A DNA stretch of 38,415 nt, taken from Clostridiales bacterium. Lineage in GTDB: Bacteria > Bacillota > Clostridia > Oscillospirales > Acutalibacteraceae. The stretch is taken from the NCBI GenBank assembly GCA_012839345.1, contig DUNN01000004.1:1-38415 (forward strand), in the 5' to 3' direction. The position numbers were made by a program, and so were the translations under genes. Shown here piece after piece: positions 25,296 through 33,698 of this stretch (the first letter of the stretch is position 1; each line of letters begins with the position of its first letter). The notes beneath the pieces are model-generated. The model saw nothing but the letters and a program-made list of their open reading frames with translations. It was not told the origin of the DNA and ran no database searches.

Positions 25296-26636
25296 ATGAA
25301 AAAGACTTTTAATAAAAGGCACTTAATTGTGATGTCCCTGGGGAATATCATTGGATCCGGTATTTTTCTGGGGTCCTCCACGGTGATATCAGTCGCCGGC
25401 CCAGCTGCTGTGATTGCCTACCTGCTGGGCGGATTTTTAATGGCGTTTGAAGTAATGTTTATTGTTGAAATGTGTGTGATTCATCCGGCTCCGGGTGCAT
25501 TCCGGGTTCATGCTTCTGAAATTTTCGGCCCGTGGATCGGCTTTGTAATCGGATGGATGTTCTGGTGCAGCGGAGTATTGGGAATGGCCAGCGAAGTCGC
25601 CGCAGCAGCCATTTTTACTCGCTTCTGGTTTCCCAATGTTCCATTGTGGATTTTTTGCGTTATTTATGCAGTTTTCATGACCGCTGTCAATTTCAGCGAC
25701 CTGAAAGGGCTCAGCCGGATTGAAACCTTGCTCGCTTCAATTAAGGTGGTAGCGCTCGTTCTTTTTATCCTGTTTGGTATTTTATCTCTGCTAGGGATTT
25801 TTCGTTTTAATAACAATCAAATGGTCAATCCTTTTACATCGTTTCAAAGCCTTTTTCCGAAAGGCATCAAGGGCGTTCTCGCTTCCATGATTATGGTCAT
25901 GTTCTCCTTCACGGGAACCGGAATCATTGGCCTGGCCATAGCGGATATGGATAATCCGTCCCAAAATGCACCATATGCTCTTTTTACCATTATCGGTTCT
26001 GTACTAGGTCTCTATGTTCTGTCGATTCTGTTTCTCCTTCTTTTCATTCCATGGACAACGATTTCCGAATCGGAAAGCCCATTTGTTTTTTTGCTGAACC
26101 GTCTGCACATTCCGTTTTCCGACAGCATTTTGAACTTCGTCGTATTAACCGCTTCCTTATCCGGGTTAAACTCATCCATGTACAGTTCCTCCCGGATGCT
26201 CAGCTCGCTCAGCCGGGAAGGACAAGCCCCCAAGATCTTCCTGAGAACAAACCGAAATGAAGTTCCCCTTTACGCCGTAACATTAAGCAGCGTCACGCTT
26301 TTGGTGACCGTCATTCTTTCCTATCTGCTTCCGGAGAAGGTTTTTGTAATACTTGCTACTTCAAGCGGATTTCTCTCATTGTTTAACTGGCTTACGATTT
26401 CCGTAACGCATTATTTTTACCGCAAGAAAACACTGAAGGAAAACCCGCAGAAATTAAAATTTAAGGCACCCGGTTATCCGTTCACCACATTTCTTGAAAT
26501 TATCCTGATTCTAGCGGTATTTGCAACGTCTCCCCTATATCCGGGACAAGTCTCCGGCTTAATCGGCAGCATTGTGTTTCTGGTGGTTCTAACCCTGTGT
26601 TACTTTACCTTAAAACGGATGAGTGTACTGAAATAA
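25296..26636 (+). CDS. APC superfamily amino-acid permease
   Basis: This 446-residue protein is hydrophobic throughout, with about 12 transmembrane helices. The first helix carries the APC substrate-binding signature GNIIGSGIFLGSS (about residues 16-28). Helix 6 has FSFTGTGIIGLAIADMDNP, the usual gate region. It should be a proton- or sodium-coupled amino-acid transporter in the plasma membrane. Substrate cannot be told; the length and motifs suit the GabP/AnsP-like or basic-amino-acid branches. AGAGGAT lies before the ATG. A second, divergent APC permease follows 305 bases downstream on the same strand. Confidence 0.9.
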   Translation: MKKTFNKRHLIVMSLGNIIGSGIFLGSSTVISVAGPAAVIAYLLGGFLMAFEVMFIVEMCVIHPAPGAFRVHASEIFGPWIGFVIGWMFWCSGVLGMASEVAAAAIFTRFWFPNVPLWIFCVIYAVFMTAVNFSDLKGLSRIETLLASIKVVALVLFILFGILSLLGIFRFNNNQMVNPFTSFQSLFPKGIKGVLASMIMVMFSFTGTGIIGLAIADMDNPSQNAPYALFTIIGSVLGLYVLSILFLLLFIPWTTISESESPFVFLLNRLHIPFSDSILNFVVLTASLSGLNSSMYSSSRMLSSLSREGQAPKIFLRTNRNEVPLYAVTLSSVTLLVTVILSYLLPEKVFVILATSSGFLSLFNWLTISVTHYFYRKKTLKENPQKLKFKAPGYPFTTFLEIILILAVFATSPLYPGQVSGLIGSIVFLVVLTLCYFTLKRMSVLK

Positions 26637-26730
26637 TTCTTCCGGTCAGGAGCAGTCTTTCTTTCTCATGATCCTACAAAATTCCAGCTCTTTTTTTGGT
26701 AATTCAAGTCTTCCACAATGGTATTCAAAA

Positions 26731-26739
26731 TGCTATAAT
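26731..26739 (+). promoter_or_regulatory. Extended -10 promoter of the second permease
   Basis: TGCTATAAT is a perfect extended -10. The base pairs 17 upstream (TTCCAC, 26711-26716) give no good -35, as is usual for extended -10 promoters. Start would be near 26746, leaving a leader of about 195 bases. Confidence 0.65.
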
Positions 26740-26745
26740 AGGAAA

Positions 26746-26941
26746 CGCTGTTTGTAGTAAAACACTGATTAAAGCAATTCCGAAGCCGATTAATTTGGTA
26801 TTTTTTACGGTCTTGAATTGCCGTTCTGTGACTTAATCAGCAGATTCTATTGCGGAATTGGCTCGTTTTATACAAAATATTTATTTTCTCTATTTTCACG
26901 GCCTGATTCTGCTCATTTAATTGATTTGGGGACTTGAAAAC
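26746..26941 (+). promoter_or_regulatory. Leader with alternative base-pairing upstream of permease
   Basis: The leader holds interleaved complementary segments. CTGATTAA (26765-26772) pairs with TTAATCAG (26833-26840). GCAATTC (26774-26780) can pair either with GAATTGC (26815-26821) or, extended by CG, with CGGAATTG (26853-26860). The order allows two exclusive folds or a pseudoknot. A T-run (26800-26806) sits between. No known riboswitch consensus or T-box is visible. It fills the gap between the two permease genes. Confidence 0.4.
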
Positions 26942-28282
26942 ATGAAAGAAACAAAGCAAAACTACGGCCTATTTACCACCATTACAATGATTGTAGGAAT
27001 CTGTATTGGCTCCGGAATTTTCTTCAAAAGCGATAACATTTTAACCTTAACAGGCGGAAGCGTATTTTTAGGTGTTCTCGTTTTTATTTTAGGGGCAACC
27101 AGTATTATTTTCGGCGGATTATGCATCAGCGAGCTTGCCTCCCGCACGGACCGCCCCGGCGGTATTATTACGTATGTGGAGGAGTTCGCAAGTGAAAAAT
27201 TAGCTTGCGGTATGGGCTGGTTCCAGATTTTCGTTTATTACCCGACCATCGCCGTTGTTGTTTCCTGGGTAATCGGAATCTATATCTGCCTCTTGTTTGG
27301 TTGGCAGGGCACCCTTGAAAACCAGTTATTTATCGGCTTTCTTTTCTACACCCTAAACTTTCTGGCAAATTCCCTTTCTGCGCGGCTTGGCGGTGGATTC
27401 CAGAACTTCTCCACAATCAGCAAAATGCTGCCTCTCGCCGTCATAGCGATATTTGGATTAGCATTTGGCAACCCAGCGCAGGGGTTTAAAAATGTATCGG
27501 CCCAAACGCTTGGCGGCGCAACTTGGCTGGCGGCAATCGGCCCGATTGCCTATTCCTTCGACGGATGGACTATCTCAACCACTATTGCCCCTGAAATAAA
27601 GGATTCAAAACGGAATTTACCGAAAGCACTGGTCATCGCACCCATTATTGTTCTGCTGACTTATGTTGCATATTTTATAGGAGTTACCAGTCTGGTCGAG
27701 CCAAAAAAAATCATGGAACTTCAGGACGCACATGTTTATCTGGTGGCACAGAAGCTGTTCGGCGGGTTAGGCGGTCAGCTGATTTTGATTTTTGTGATTA
27801 TTGCGGTTATGGGCACTGCAAATGGCATTATTTTGGGCTATATTCGTTTGCCGTATGCCATGGCTTTACGCGGTAGCGAGATGTTCCCGCTTGCCGATAA
27901 GCTGATTAAAACAAGCGGGAAAAACAATATGCCTGTAAATTCCGCAGTTTTTTGTTATGCAATTACGCTGTTTTGGACGGTTGCACACTACATTACGGTT
28001 AAGTTTAATCTGCTGCCGAATTCCGACGTTTCGGAAATCTCCATTGTGATGAGCTATCTGTTCTACATTATTCTGTATTATAAGGTATTTCAGCTTTACC
28101 GGAAAGGAGAAATCCAAGGCGTTTTTCGCGGGATTGTGATTCCATCCCTGGCAACTTTAGGTTCTCTGTTTATCCTGTCTGGCGGTCTGCAAAGCAGACT
28201 GTTTGTGTTCTACGCAGCATTCTGCGTTGCGGTCGTATTCGCTGCTCTTCTTTATTATTCCCGCAAAAAACAGCGTGCATAA
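26942..28282 (+). CDS. APC superfamily amino-acid permease
   Basis: ATG 26942 gives 446 residues; a TTG seven codons earlier is an alternative. About 12 hydrophobic helices are visible. The APC signature in helix 1 reads GICIGSGIFFKSDNIL. Helix 3 follows ASRTDRPGGIITYVEEF, and helix 6 has GPIAYSFDGWTISTTIAPE, which places it in the SteT/LAT-like branch. Members exchange or import amino acids such as serine and threonine; the substrate here is inferred only to class. It is a single gene under its own extended -10 promoter with a long leader, and ends at a strong terminator. Confidence 0.9.
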   Translation: MKETKQNYGLFTTITMIVGICIGSGIFFKSDNILTLTGGSVFLGVLVFILGATSIIFGGLCISELASRTDRPGGIITYVEEFASEKLACGMGWFQIFVYYPTIAVVVSWVIGIYICLLFGWQGTLENQLFIGFLFYTLNFLANSLSARLGGGFQNFSTISKMLPLAVIAIFGLAFGNPAQGFKNVSAQTLGGATWLAAIGPIAYSFDGWTISTTIAPEIKDSKRNLPKALVIAPIIVLLTYVAYFIGVTSLVEPKKIMELQDAHVYLVAQKLFGGLGGQLILIFVIIAVMGTANGIILGYIRLPYAMALRGSEMFPLADKLIKTSGKNNMPVNSAVFCYAITLFWTVAHYITVKFNLLPNSDVSEISIVMSYLFYIILYYKVFQLYRKGEIQGVFRGIVIPSLATLGSLFILSGGLQSRLFVFYAAFCVAVVFAALLYYSRKKQRA

Positions 28283-28323
28283 GAAACTTGCGGCTTTTTC
28301 GGACAGCTTAATAAATAATCTTA

Positions 28324-28358
28324 AAAAAGCGTCAAATGAAATTCATTTGACGCTTTTT
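28324..28358. terminator. Bidirectional terminator
   Basis: A perfect 17-bp inverted repeat: AAAAAGCGTCAAATGAA and its complement, flanking one central base. A- and T-runs at the two ends let it work in both directions. It separates the permease (plus) from the convergent M24 peptidase gene (minus). Confidence 0.9.
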
Positions 28359-28384
28359 ATTTTTCAATCCGGCCCGAATTCATT

Positions 28385-29461
28385 TTATTCGACAACCGTC
28401 AATTCCTTTGTCACTTGGTTGAGAACTTCGCATCCAGTTTCGGTAACGACCACCAGGTCTTCAATGCGAACGCCCAGTTCCCCGGGCAAATACACACCCG
28501 GCTCCACAGAAAATACCATTCCGGGCAATGCGATCATCGAATTCGCACTGCTGTTTTCAGGCATTTCGTGGCATTCCAGACCGCATCCATGCCCAAGCCG
28601 GTGGGTAAAATATTTTCCGAATCCGGCATTCTCCAAAACCTTTCTTGCCGCACGGTCGAATTCACACATGGGCAGTCCGGGACGAATAAGTTCCTCCGCG
28701 GCCAGGTTCGCCCGCTTTACCGCTTCATACACCGTCTTCTGTTTCTCGCTTACATGACAAAAAAACACGGTCCTTGTCATATCACACCAATAGCGATGAA
28801 TCGGCGTAAAAATATCCAGTACAATATTATCCCCATCACGGATAACCGTATTGTTCGCCTCATGATGCGGGTCTGCCGCGTTTCCCCCAAAGGAAACAAT
28901 CTGCCCTTCTGGGGAATGATCGCCACCCCGTTCGGCAAACATCTTTTCAATACGGCCGGAAATTTCGCTTTCTGTTGCGCCCTCATGAATCAGCGAAATG
29001 GCGGTTTTCATAACGTCATCGTTGATTCTGGAGGCGTTCCGCATGGCTTCAATTTCCTCCGCGTCCTTTTGCAAGCGGGCCATATCAACCGGAGTCGAGC
29101 CGTTAACCGGAACAATGTCCTTACGAAGTTCCATCAAGCCGATCAAATATTTGGATTGCCAGGTTTTGTCAATCCCGATTTTTCCGGGCTTTACCACAGA
29201 GGCTAAGTCCGGCAGAGGATTCACCCCGTCTTTTCCAACCACCAATTCCATTCCGGGCTCAGGCTGAAGACAGAACAGTTCGTTGCCAAACAATACAACT
29301 CTTCCGCTGTCGTCCAAATACAGGGCAAACATCCGCTCGAATGGGTCCACCCATATCCCCGTCAAATAATAAATGGACTCCTTTGACGATATGATAATCT
29401 GCTTTAATTGTTCGGCTTCCATGTTTGCGATTACCCGTTGCACTCTACTCTGCTTCAGCAT
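28385..29461 (-). CDS. Xaa-Pro peptidase, M24 family
   Basis: ATG 29461, close after AGAGGAAATCGG, gives 358 residues. The N-terminal creatinase-like domain spans about 1-130. The C-terminal pita-bread domain holds the five metal ligands: two Asp in NIVLDIFTPIHRYWCDMTRT (about 210-225), His in THRLGHGCGLECHE (about 287), Glu in FSVEPGVYL (about 318), and Glu in GVRIEDLVVVTE (about 331). Such enzymes remove N-terminal residues before proline or cleave X-Pro dipeptides. It is monocistronic and cytosolic. PepQ, PepP and related annotations are equally possible. Confidence 0.92.
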   Translation of the reverse strand: MLKQSRVQRVIANMEAEQLKQIIISSKESIYYLTGIWVDPFERMFALYLDDSGRVVLFGNELFCLQPEPGMELVVGKDGVNPLPDLASVVKPGKIGIDKTWQSKYLIGLMELRKDIVPVNGSTPVDMARLQKDAEEIEAMRNASRINDDVMKTAISLIHEGATESEISGRIEKMFAERGGDHSPEGQIVSFGGNAADPHHEANNTVIRDGDNIVLDIFTPIHRYWCDMTRTVFFCHVSEKQKTVYEAVKRANLAAEELIRPGLPMCEFDRAARKVLENAGFGKYFTHRLGHGCGLECHEMPENSSANSMIALPGMVFSVEPGVYLPGELGVRIEDLVVVTETGCEVLNQVTKELTVVE

Positions 29462-29680
29462 TCCGATTTCCTCTTTCCTCAAACTTTTATTTTATATATT
29501 ACCATAACTTTCATCCGGATAAAACACTTTAGTCGCCTAGGAACCGAATTATACCAATTTTCGGCACATTTCTGATACCGCTTCCCTACTTTTCTGAAAC
29601 GAGCAAATAAAAAATCGCTGTGCGGCAGGCTCGAGTTCTGAGGCAGGACAAGTAATTACCACAAAAAATGCGAAAAAACT

Positions 29681-29715
29681 CCTGAACTTCCGTTCACCGG
29701 TCTCTCAGGCGTTTT
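29681..29715. terminator. Terminator downstream of the DedA gene
   Basis: CCTGA (29681-29685) pairs with TCAGG (29705-29709) and an inner CCG/CGG pairing extends it. T-runs follow on both strands (TTTTT at 29712-29716; TTTTTTCG on the minus strand). It ends the minus-strand DedA gene. Confidence 0.65.
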
Positions 29716-29724
29716 TGGTGTCCA

Positions 29725-30381
29725 TCAGGGATCTGACTTTTTGCTGTCTTTTCTTTTTGATATCAAAAAAGAAATGATTGCCGGCATTACGGAAATAAAA
29801 ATAATGGCTACTACCACCAAACTGAAATGATTCTTTACAAAGTCAATATTGCCAAAAAAATAGCCTAGGCCAAACATCAAAGACACCCACAGGAATGCAC
29901 CGATAATGTTATACCCGATAAAATGGTGGTACGTCATTTCCCCTACCCCTGCAACAAAGGGGGCAAAGGTACGTACGATTGGAACAAAACGAGCAATGGT
30001 AATGGTTTTGCCACCGTACCGTTCAAAGAACGCATGGGTCCGTTCAATATATTCCATCTTTATCAAAGGAATGTGTTCCTTTTTGTTTATTTTTTTACGC
30101 AGAAAGTGTCCGATATGGTAATTCACCGTGTCCCCCGAGATGGCGGCAATATAAAGCAGGATGATCACAATGGGAATATTAATGGAACCGCCAACAGCGG
30201 CAATCGCACCGGTTGCAAAAATCAAAGAGTCCCCTGGTAAAAACGGGGTGACGACCAGTCCGGTTTCAATAAAAATTGCTGCAAATAGAATGACATAAGC
30301 CCAAATGTTATATTGACTGATAATTATATTTAAATATTTATCCAGATGGAGGACAACATCCACAATCAAATTGAAATCCAA
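29725..30381 (-). CDS. DedA family (VTT domain) membrane protein
   Basis: The best start is TTG 30381, with AAGGAG exactly 7 bases upstream; ATGs at 30387 and 30399 have poor spacing or no site. The 218-residue protein has the DedA pattern: FIETGLVVTPFLPGDSLIF near residue 40, a re-entrant segment, then GDTVNYHIGHFLRKK. Next come the conserved Arg region IARFVPIVRTFAPFVAG and further helices. DedA proteins act as lipid flippases or scramblases and affect membrane potential and undecaprenyl-phosphate recycling; the exact substrate is not known here. It has a promoter 50 bases upstream. Confidence 0.92.
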   Translation of the reverse strand: MDFNLIVDVVLHLDKYLNIIISQYNIWAYVILFAAIFIETGLVVTPFLPGDSLIFATGAIAAVGGSINIPIVIILLYIAAISGDTVNYHIGHFLRKKINKKEHIPLIKMEYIERTHAFFERYGGKTITIARFVPIVRTFAPFVAGVGEMTYHHFIGYNIIGAFLWVSLMFGLGYFFGNIDFVKNHFSLVVVAIIFISVMPAIISFLISKRKDSKKSDP

Positions 30382-30431
30382 AACCATTCTCCTTAACATG
30401 TTAACAAGCCGTTTTTCAACATACTTTACTT

Positions 30432-30460
30432 ATTATATCAGTCCTTTGCCGTCTGTGCAA
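30432..30460 (-). promoter_or_regulatory. Promoter of the DedA gene
   Basis: On the minus strand TTGCAC (30455-30460) and a perfect TATAAT (30432-30437) are 17 bases apart, with an extended TG one base before the -10. Confidence 0.8.
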
Positions 30461-31045
30461 AATTATTTTCACATAGGGGGAATTTATCAGCGCTATTGCC
30501 TGCTGTTCCTAGGATATACAATGGCTCCGGTTTTCGCCATGACGGCGCCACAGGCAATAAAATTGCACAGTGGGGTTTTTACCTGATTTCGTGGTCAAAT
30601 CATGCTTTGGAGCCGTCATAGCCTTTTTGTGATGGCTTTTTCTGCTTCGCAGGATGTTTCTGTCTACTGGAGCACATACCAATTTTTGGTCAGTTGCGCA
30701 ATACCAAGGAATGGCCGCATCTACTCTAACTTTACGCAGTAAAAATTCATATAGAAGGAACAGTGCTTGAACCGTACCCACAAATCATTAGCTCAAAAGG
30801 CAGCGAATCTTATCATTCGCTTAAACTGTGTATGTAGGATTTGCGCGTATCTCTTTTTTGAAACATCTATACAGTATAAAAACAAAAAGTGGCAAAACAA
30901 TAAATGGGAGAATTTTGAATAGGGCTCTGCTTTTTTACTCTTGTTCTTAAGTTGTTCAAAGTCCCATTCTTTTCACCAAACATTTATAGAGAACTATAAG
31001 AATTGCCGGAATCTTCTTTACCGTGACCCTGAATAAACATAAAAC
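30461..31045. other. Intergenic stretch without a recognisable gene
   Basis: No frame gives a family I know. A minus-strand frame (30509-30781, 90 codons) has unusual His/Arg/Cys content and no ribosome site. ATTGCCTG (30494-30501) and CAGGCAAT (30551-30558) flank a smaller ATGGC/GCCAT hairpin. A plus-strand terminator lies at 30611-30641. The right half is AT-rich with no clear signal. It may be a decayed mobile element, an intergenic repeat family or an unknown small RNA gene. Confidence 0.4.
30611..30641 (+). terminator. Terminator-like hairpin
   Basis: AGCCGTCA (30611-30618) pairs with TGATGGCT (30630-30637, one G-U pair), followed by TTTTT. It reads rightward although no plus-strand gene is recognised before it. 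Confidence 0.55.
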
Positions 31046-31047
31046 GA

Positions 31048-31088
31048 AATCGCCGATGGACTGTAATCTCTACAATCCATCGGCGATT
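31048..31088 (-). terminator. Terminator of the tRNA operon
   Basis: A 13-bp perfect stem, AATCGCCGATGGA with its complement TCCATCGGCGATT (31076-31088). On the minus strand it is followed by TCGTTTTATG. It lies 14 bases beyond the 3' end of tRNA-Cys. Confidence 0.75.
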
Positions 31089-31101
31089 ATTGTGATAATA
31101 C

Positions 31102-31176
<75 letters not shown>

Positions 31177-31182
31177 ACATAT

Positions 31183-31258
31183 TGGAGCGAACGACGAGGC
31201 TCGAACTCGCTACCTCCACCTTGGCAAGGTGGCGCTCTACCAGATGAGCTACGTTCGC
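31183..31258 (-). tRNA. tRNA-Gly (GCC)
   Basis: A 76-base cloverleaf with CCA encoded. The acceptor stem GCGAACG pairs with CGTTCGC; the anticodon loop TTGCCAA sits on a CCACC/GGTGG stem. The discriminator is U. Confidence 0.95.
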
Positions 31259-31263
31259 GAAAC

Positions 31264-31339
31264 TGGTGCCTCCGGGCGGAATCGAACCACCGACACGGGG
31301 ATTTTCAGTCCCCTGCTCTACCGACTGAGCTACAGAGGC
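31264..31339 (-). tRNA. tRNA-Phe (GAA)
   Basis: A 76-base cloverleaf with CCA encoded. The acceptor stem begins GCCTCTG; the anticodon loop CTGAAAA sits on GGGGA/TCCCC. The discriminator is A, as expected for Phe. It is the likely ligand of the pheS T-box in this window. Confidence 0.95.
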
Positions 31340-31342
31340 GAA

Positions 31343-31419
31343 TGGCGACTCGGATCGGGATCGAACCGACGACCTCTAGCGTGACAGGCTAGCGTTCTAA
31401 CCATCTGAACTACCGAGCC
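31343..31419 (-). tRNA. tRNA-Asp (GTC)
   Basis: A 77-base cloverleaf with CCA encoded. The acceptor stem GGCTCGG pairs with CCGAGTC (one G-U). The anticodon is GTC in CTGTCAC, and the discriminator is G, as expected for Asp. Confidence 0.95.
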
Positions 31420-31424
31420 ATTCT

Positions 31425-31501
31425 TGGTGGGAACAATAGGACTCGAACCTATGACCCCCTGCTTGTAAGGCAGGTGCTCTAACCAGCTGAGCTATGCTCC
31501 C
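31425..31501 (-). tRNA. tRNA-Val (TAC)
   Basis: A 77-base cloverleaf with CCA encoded. The acceptor stem starts GGGAGCA. The anticodon loop CTTACAA sits on CCTGC/GCAGG. First gene of the five-tRNA cluster, 32 bases after the -10 box. Confidence 0.95.
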
Positions 31502-31532
31502 GATTGCGTCGCGTTCATCAGCGACGTGTTAT

Positions 31533-31561
31533 ATAATACTATATATTGTTACAGTTGTCAA
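31533..31561 (-). promoter_or_regulatory. Promoter of the tRNA cluster
   Basis: On the minus strand a perfect TTGACA (31556-31561) and TATTAT (31533-31538) are 17 bases apart. It lies directly after the hslO stop codon, so the tRNAs have their own strong promoter and may also receive read-through from hslO. Confidence 0.85.
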
Positions 31562-31569
31562 CACCTTTT

Positions 31570-32475
31570 TTAATTTTTTTCCATGTTTTGTTTTGCGTGG
31601 GAGGACTCTGCAATTCTTTTCAAATCATTCACCGATAAACGGTACGCATGGTTACAGTATTGGCACTTAACCTCCGCATATCCGGTTTCATCTGCAAGCG
31701 AACAGAGTTCTTCCGGCTTCAAGGTGGACAGGGCGCGTTCCACGCGTTCCATGCTGCAGTTGCAGGCATACGAAACAGAGTACTCATCCAAAACTTCCAC
31801 GTCAAACCCATTTAACGCCGTGCGGCAGATTTCTTCGATATTCATTCCTTTTGCCAGCATGGAAGTAACGGAATTTAGTTGATTCACATTCTCTTCCAGC
31901 TTGGCAATATCCGATTCCTCCGCACCTGGAAGCACCTGAATCAGCAGGCCGCCGGCCAGAATTTGGCGAATATCTCTTTTATCCACCAGCACACCAAGCG
32001 CGCAGACCGTAGGAATTTGTTCGCTTACCGCATAATAATGCGTAATATCCTCCGCTACTTCCCCGGTTTGAAGCTCTACCTGGCCAGAATACGGATTTCC
32101 TTCGCCGTAATCCCGTATTACACCAAGCAAGCCGTCGGAACCGATTCCCTTTCCCACGTCAAGCTTCCCGTTCGATTTCAATGGAAGTTCCACTTCCGGG
32201 TGCTCCACATAACCGCGGCAGTTCCCTTTCCCGTCCGCTATTGCTACTACGGAGCCTAACGGTCCGCCGCCATTCATCTTCAGGGTAATGGATGCGTCCG
32301 ATTTTTTCAGCATGGTTCCCATCATGGACGAAGCCGTCAGCAGCCTGCCAAGTGCGGCGGTTGCCACTGCGCTGGTGTGATGAATTTGCTGAGCGGTTGC
32401 AACAATATAGGTAGAATCAATTGCGGCGGCCATGATTCCGCCGTTTGACGTAATACATCTTAAAACTTTATCCAT
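31570..32475 (-). CDS. hslO: Redox-regulated chaperone Hsp33
   Basis: Hsp33 is a cytosolic holdase that is activated when its zinc cysteines oxidise under stress. The 301-residue protein has the N-terminal domain with GGIMAAAIDSTYIV and a GYVEHPEVELPLKSNGKLDVG segment. The C-terminal redox switch is complete: CNC at about 236-238 and CQYC at about 268-271, a CXC-X29-CXXC arrangement. Its start follows AAGGAATTTTTAT. It is the last gene of the yerC-methyltransferase-hslO run, with an 11-base gap to its neighbour. Confidence 0.97.
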   Translation of the reverse strand: MDKVLRCITSNGGIMAAAIDSTYIVATAQQIHHTSAVATAALGRLLTASSMMGTMLKKSDASITLKMNGGGPLGSVVAIADGKGNCRGYVEHPEVELPLKSNGKLDVGKGIGSDGLLGVIRDYGEGNPYSGQVELQTGEVAEDITHYYAVSEQIPTVCALGVLVDKRDIRQILAGGLLIQVLPGAEESDIAKLEENVNQLNSVTSMLAKGMNIEEICRTALNGFDVEVLDEYSVSYACNCSMERVERALSTLKPEELCSLADETGYAEVKCQYCNHAYRLSVNDLKRIAESSHAKQNMEKN

Positions 32476-32486
32476 ATAAAAATTCC

Positions 32487-33230
32487 TTATCTTTTTCTGG
32501 CAACAAATACTACCCGCTCGGAGGTTTCCTGCGGGTTTTCAAAAGTAAGATCGTCAAACATGCCGACCGCTTCCATTCCGGCGCGGTCCAGCAAAGAAAC
32601 AACTTGGTCTAGTTCATAAGCACGTTCGTAAAAACGCTCCGTGCTTCGGTGGTAGGCCCCTCGTTCATCCCGCCCGAAAAGGTCTAAAGTAATGCCCACA
32701 CGGCAGTTTTTCTCGTTGAGATGGTTCTGCCAGACACAGTAAACCGAATCCGTATCGTAAATAAAAACATTGTTTGCCAAGATATGCTTATGTTTATAAA
32801 TAGTGTTTACATCAAACACAAAATATCCGTCCGGATTCAAAAAAAGCGAAACGCGCTGAAACGCTTTCAGCACTTCATTTTCTCCGTTTAGGTGATTCAC
32901 GCTGTCCAGCGCGCAAATGACGGTGTCAACCGTCCCGAACAAATCAAGCCGCAGCATATCCTGACAAAGGAACAAAAGATTCAGCTGCGCCTGGGCCGCT
33001 TTTTGCTGCGCGACAGAAAGCATGGCGGACGAACGGTCTACACCGTACACATCAAAACCGCGCTTGGCAAGTTCCACGGTTAGGCTGCCGGTCCCACAGG
33101 CCAAGTCCAGAGTAATTCCCGGTTCATGATTGTACCGTTCCAAAAGACCGCAAAAATAATCAGCTCTTTTCTGATACTCTACATTTTGGGTCAAAGCATC
33201 ATAATACTGCGCAAAAGAGACATAACTCAT
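32487..33230 (-). CDS. Class I SAM-dependent methyltransferase
   Basis: The 247-residue protein has a Rossmann SAM-binding core. Motif I is LDLACGTGSLTVELAKRG (about 40-57), the acidic loop after beta-2 is VYGVDRSSAMLSVA, and motif IV is IVICALDSVNHL-like (VDTVICALDSVNHLNG). The C-terminal third is the variable lid with FYERAYELDQVVSLL. The N-terminal SFAQYYDALTQNVEYQKRADY is common in clostridial methyltransferases of unknown substrate. It overlaps yerC by 4 bases. Confidence 0.9.
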   Translation of the reverse strand: MSYVSFAQYYDALTQNVEYQKRADYFCGLLERYNHEPGITLDLACGTGSLTVELAKRGFDVYGVDRSSAMLSVAQQKAAQAQLNLLFLCQDMLRLDLFGTVDTVICALDSVNHLNGENEVLKAFQRVSLFLNPDGYFVFDVNTIYKHKHILANNVFIYDTDSVYCVWQNHLNEKNCRVGITLDLFGRDERGAYHRSTERFYERAYELDQVVSLLDRAGMEAVGMFDDLTFENPQETSERVVFVARKR

Positions 33231-33529
33231 TCTTTCTTTTCTCCGGCGTCCAAACGATTGAATACCAGTTCATAGCCGTCGCAGCCATAATTCAAAGAGC
33301 GGTTTACGCGGCTGATTGTCGCGGTGGAAGCTCCAGTTTCGGCTACAATATCACTGTAAACACGTTTGGTGCTCAGCATATGCGCGACCAGTAAACGCTG
33401 GGACATGGCTTTAATTTCCGGCACCGTGCACAGGTCCTCAAAAAAATTATAGCATTCGTCCACCGTTTTCAAGGTTAGGATTGCCTTAAATAAAAAATCG
33501 ACACTTTCGTCTTTAATTTTAGAATTCAA
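33227..33529 (-). CDS. yerC: TrpR-like regulator YerC/YecD
   Basis: This 100-residue protein belongs to the YerC/YecD family, with a TrpR-type helix-turn-helix fold. Marks are DLCTVPEIKAMSQRLLVAHML (shared with Trp repressor helices) and the recognition part VAETGASTATISRVNRSLNYG. The start is TTG 33529 with AAGGAGG 7 bases before it. It is the first gene of the operon with the methyltransferase and hslO. Family members are DNA-binding repressors with no firmly known ligand; nothing in the sequence links it to the trp operon here. Confidence 0.93.
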   Translation of the reverse strand: MNSKIKDESVDFLFKAILTLKTVDECYNFFEDLCTVPEIKAMSQRLLVAHMLSTKRVYSDIVAETGASTATISRVNRSLNYGCDGYELVFNRLDAGEKKE

Positions 33530-33562
33530 AAAGATTCCTCCTTAATGTTCTAATCCGCTAAA

Positions 33563-33591
33563 ATTTTAACACGTAAAAGCAGAAATGTAAA
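33563..33591 (-). promoter_or_regulatory. Promoter of yerC operon
   Basis: On the minus strand TTTACA (33586-33591) and TAAAAT (33563-33568) are 17 bases apart, with an extended TG before the -10. Confidence 0.7.
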
Positions 33592-33657
33592 GCAAAATCA
33601 CGAAACTTTGCATCTTTTCCCATAGAAGCAGCTTTCAGCAAAAAACCAAATTGCAGT

Positions 33658-33694
33658 AAAAATTCGGGAAAAAACCAAACAATTTTTTCCCGAA
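33658..33694 (-). terminator. Terminator after engB
   Basis: TTCGGGAAAAAA (33663-33674 on the plus strand) pairs perfectly with TTTTTTCCCGAA (33683-33694). On the minus strand it is followed by TTTTT. It ends the clpX-lon-engB run just before the yerC promoter. Confidence 0.85.
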
Positions 33695-33698
33695 CCAA

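Noticed and set aside
30509..30781. 90-codon minus-strand ORF in the intergenic stretch
   Set aside because: No ribosome site, odd His/Arg/Cys content, contains the plus-strand terminator hairpin; no recognisable family.
33227..33529. True TrpR repressor controlling the trp operon
   Set aside because: The protein fits the YerC/YecD branch, is far from trp, and the trp operon already has a T-box; no TrpR-type operator is visible at its promoter.
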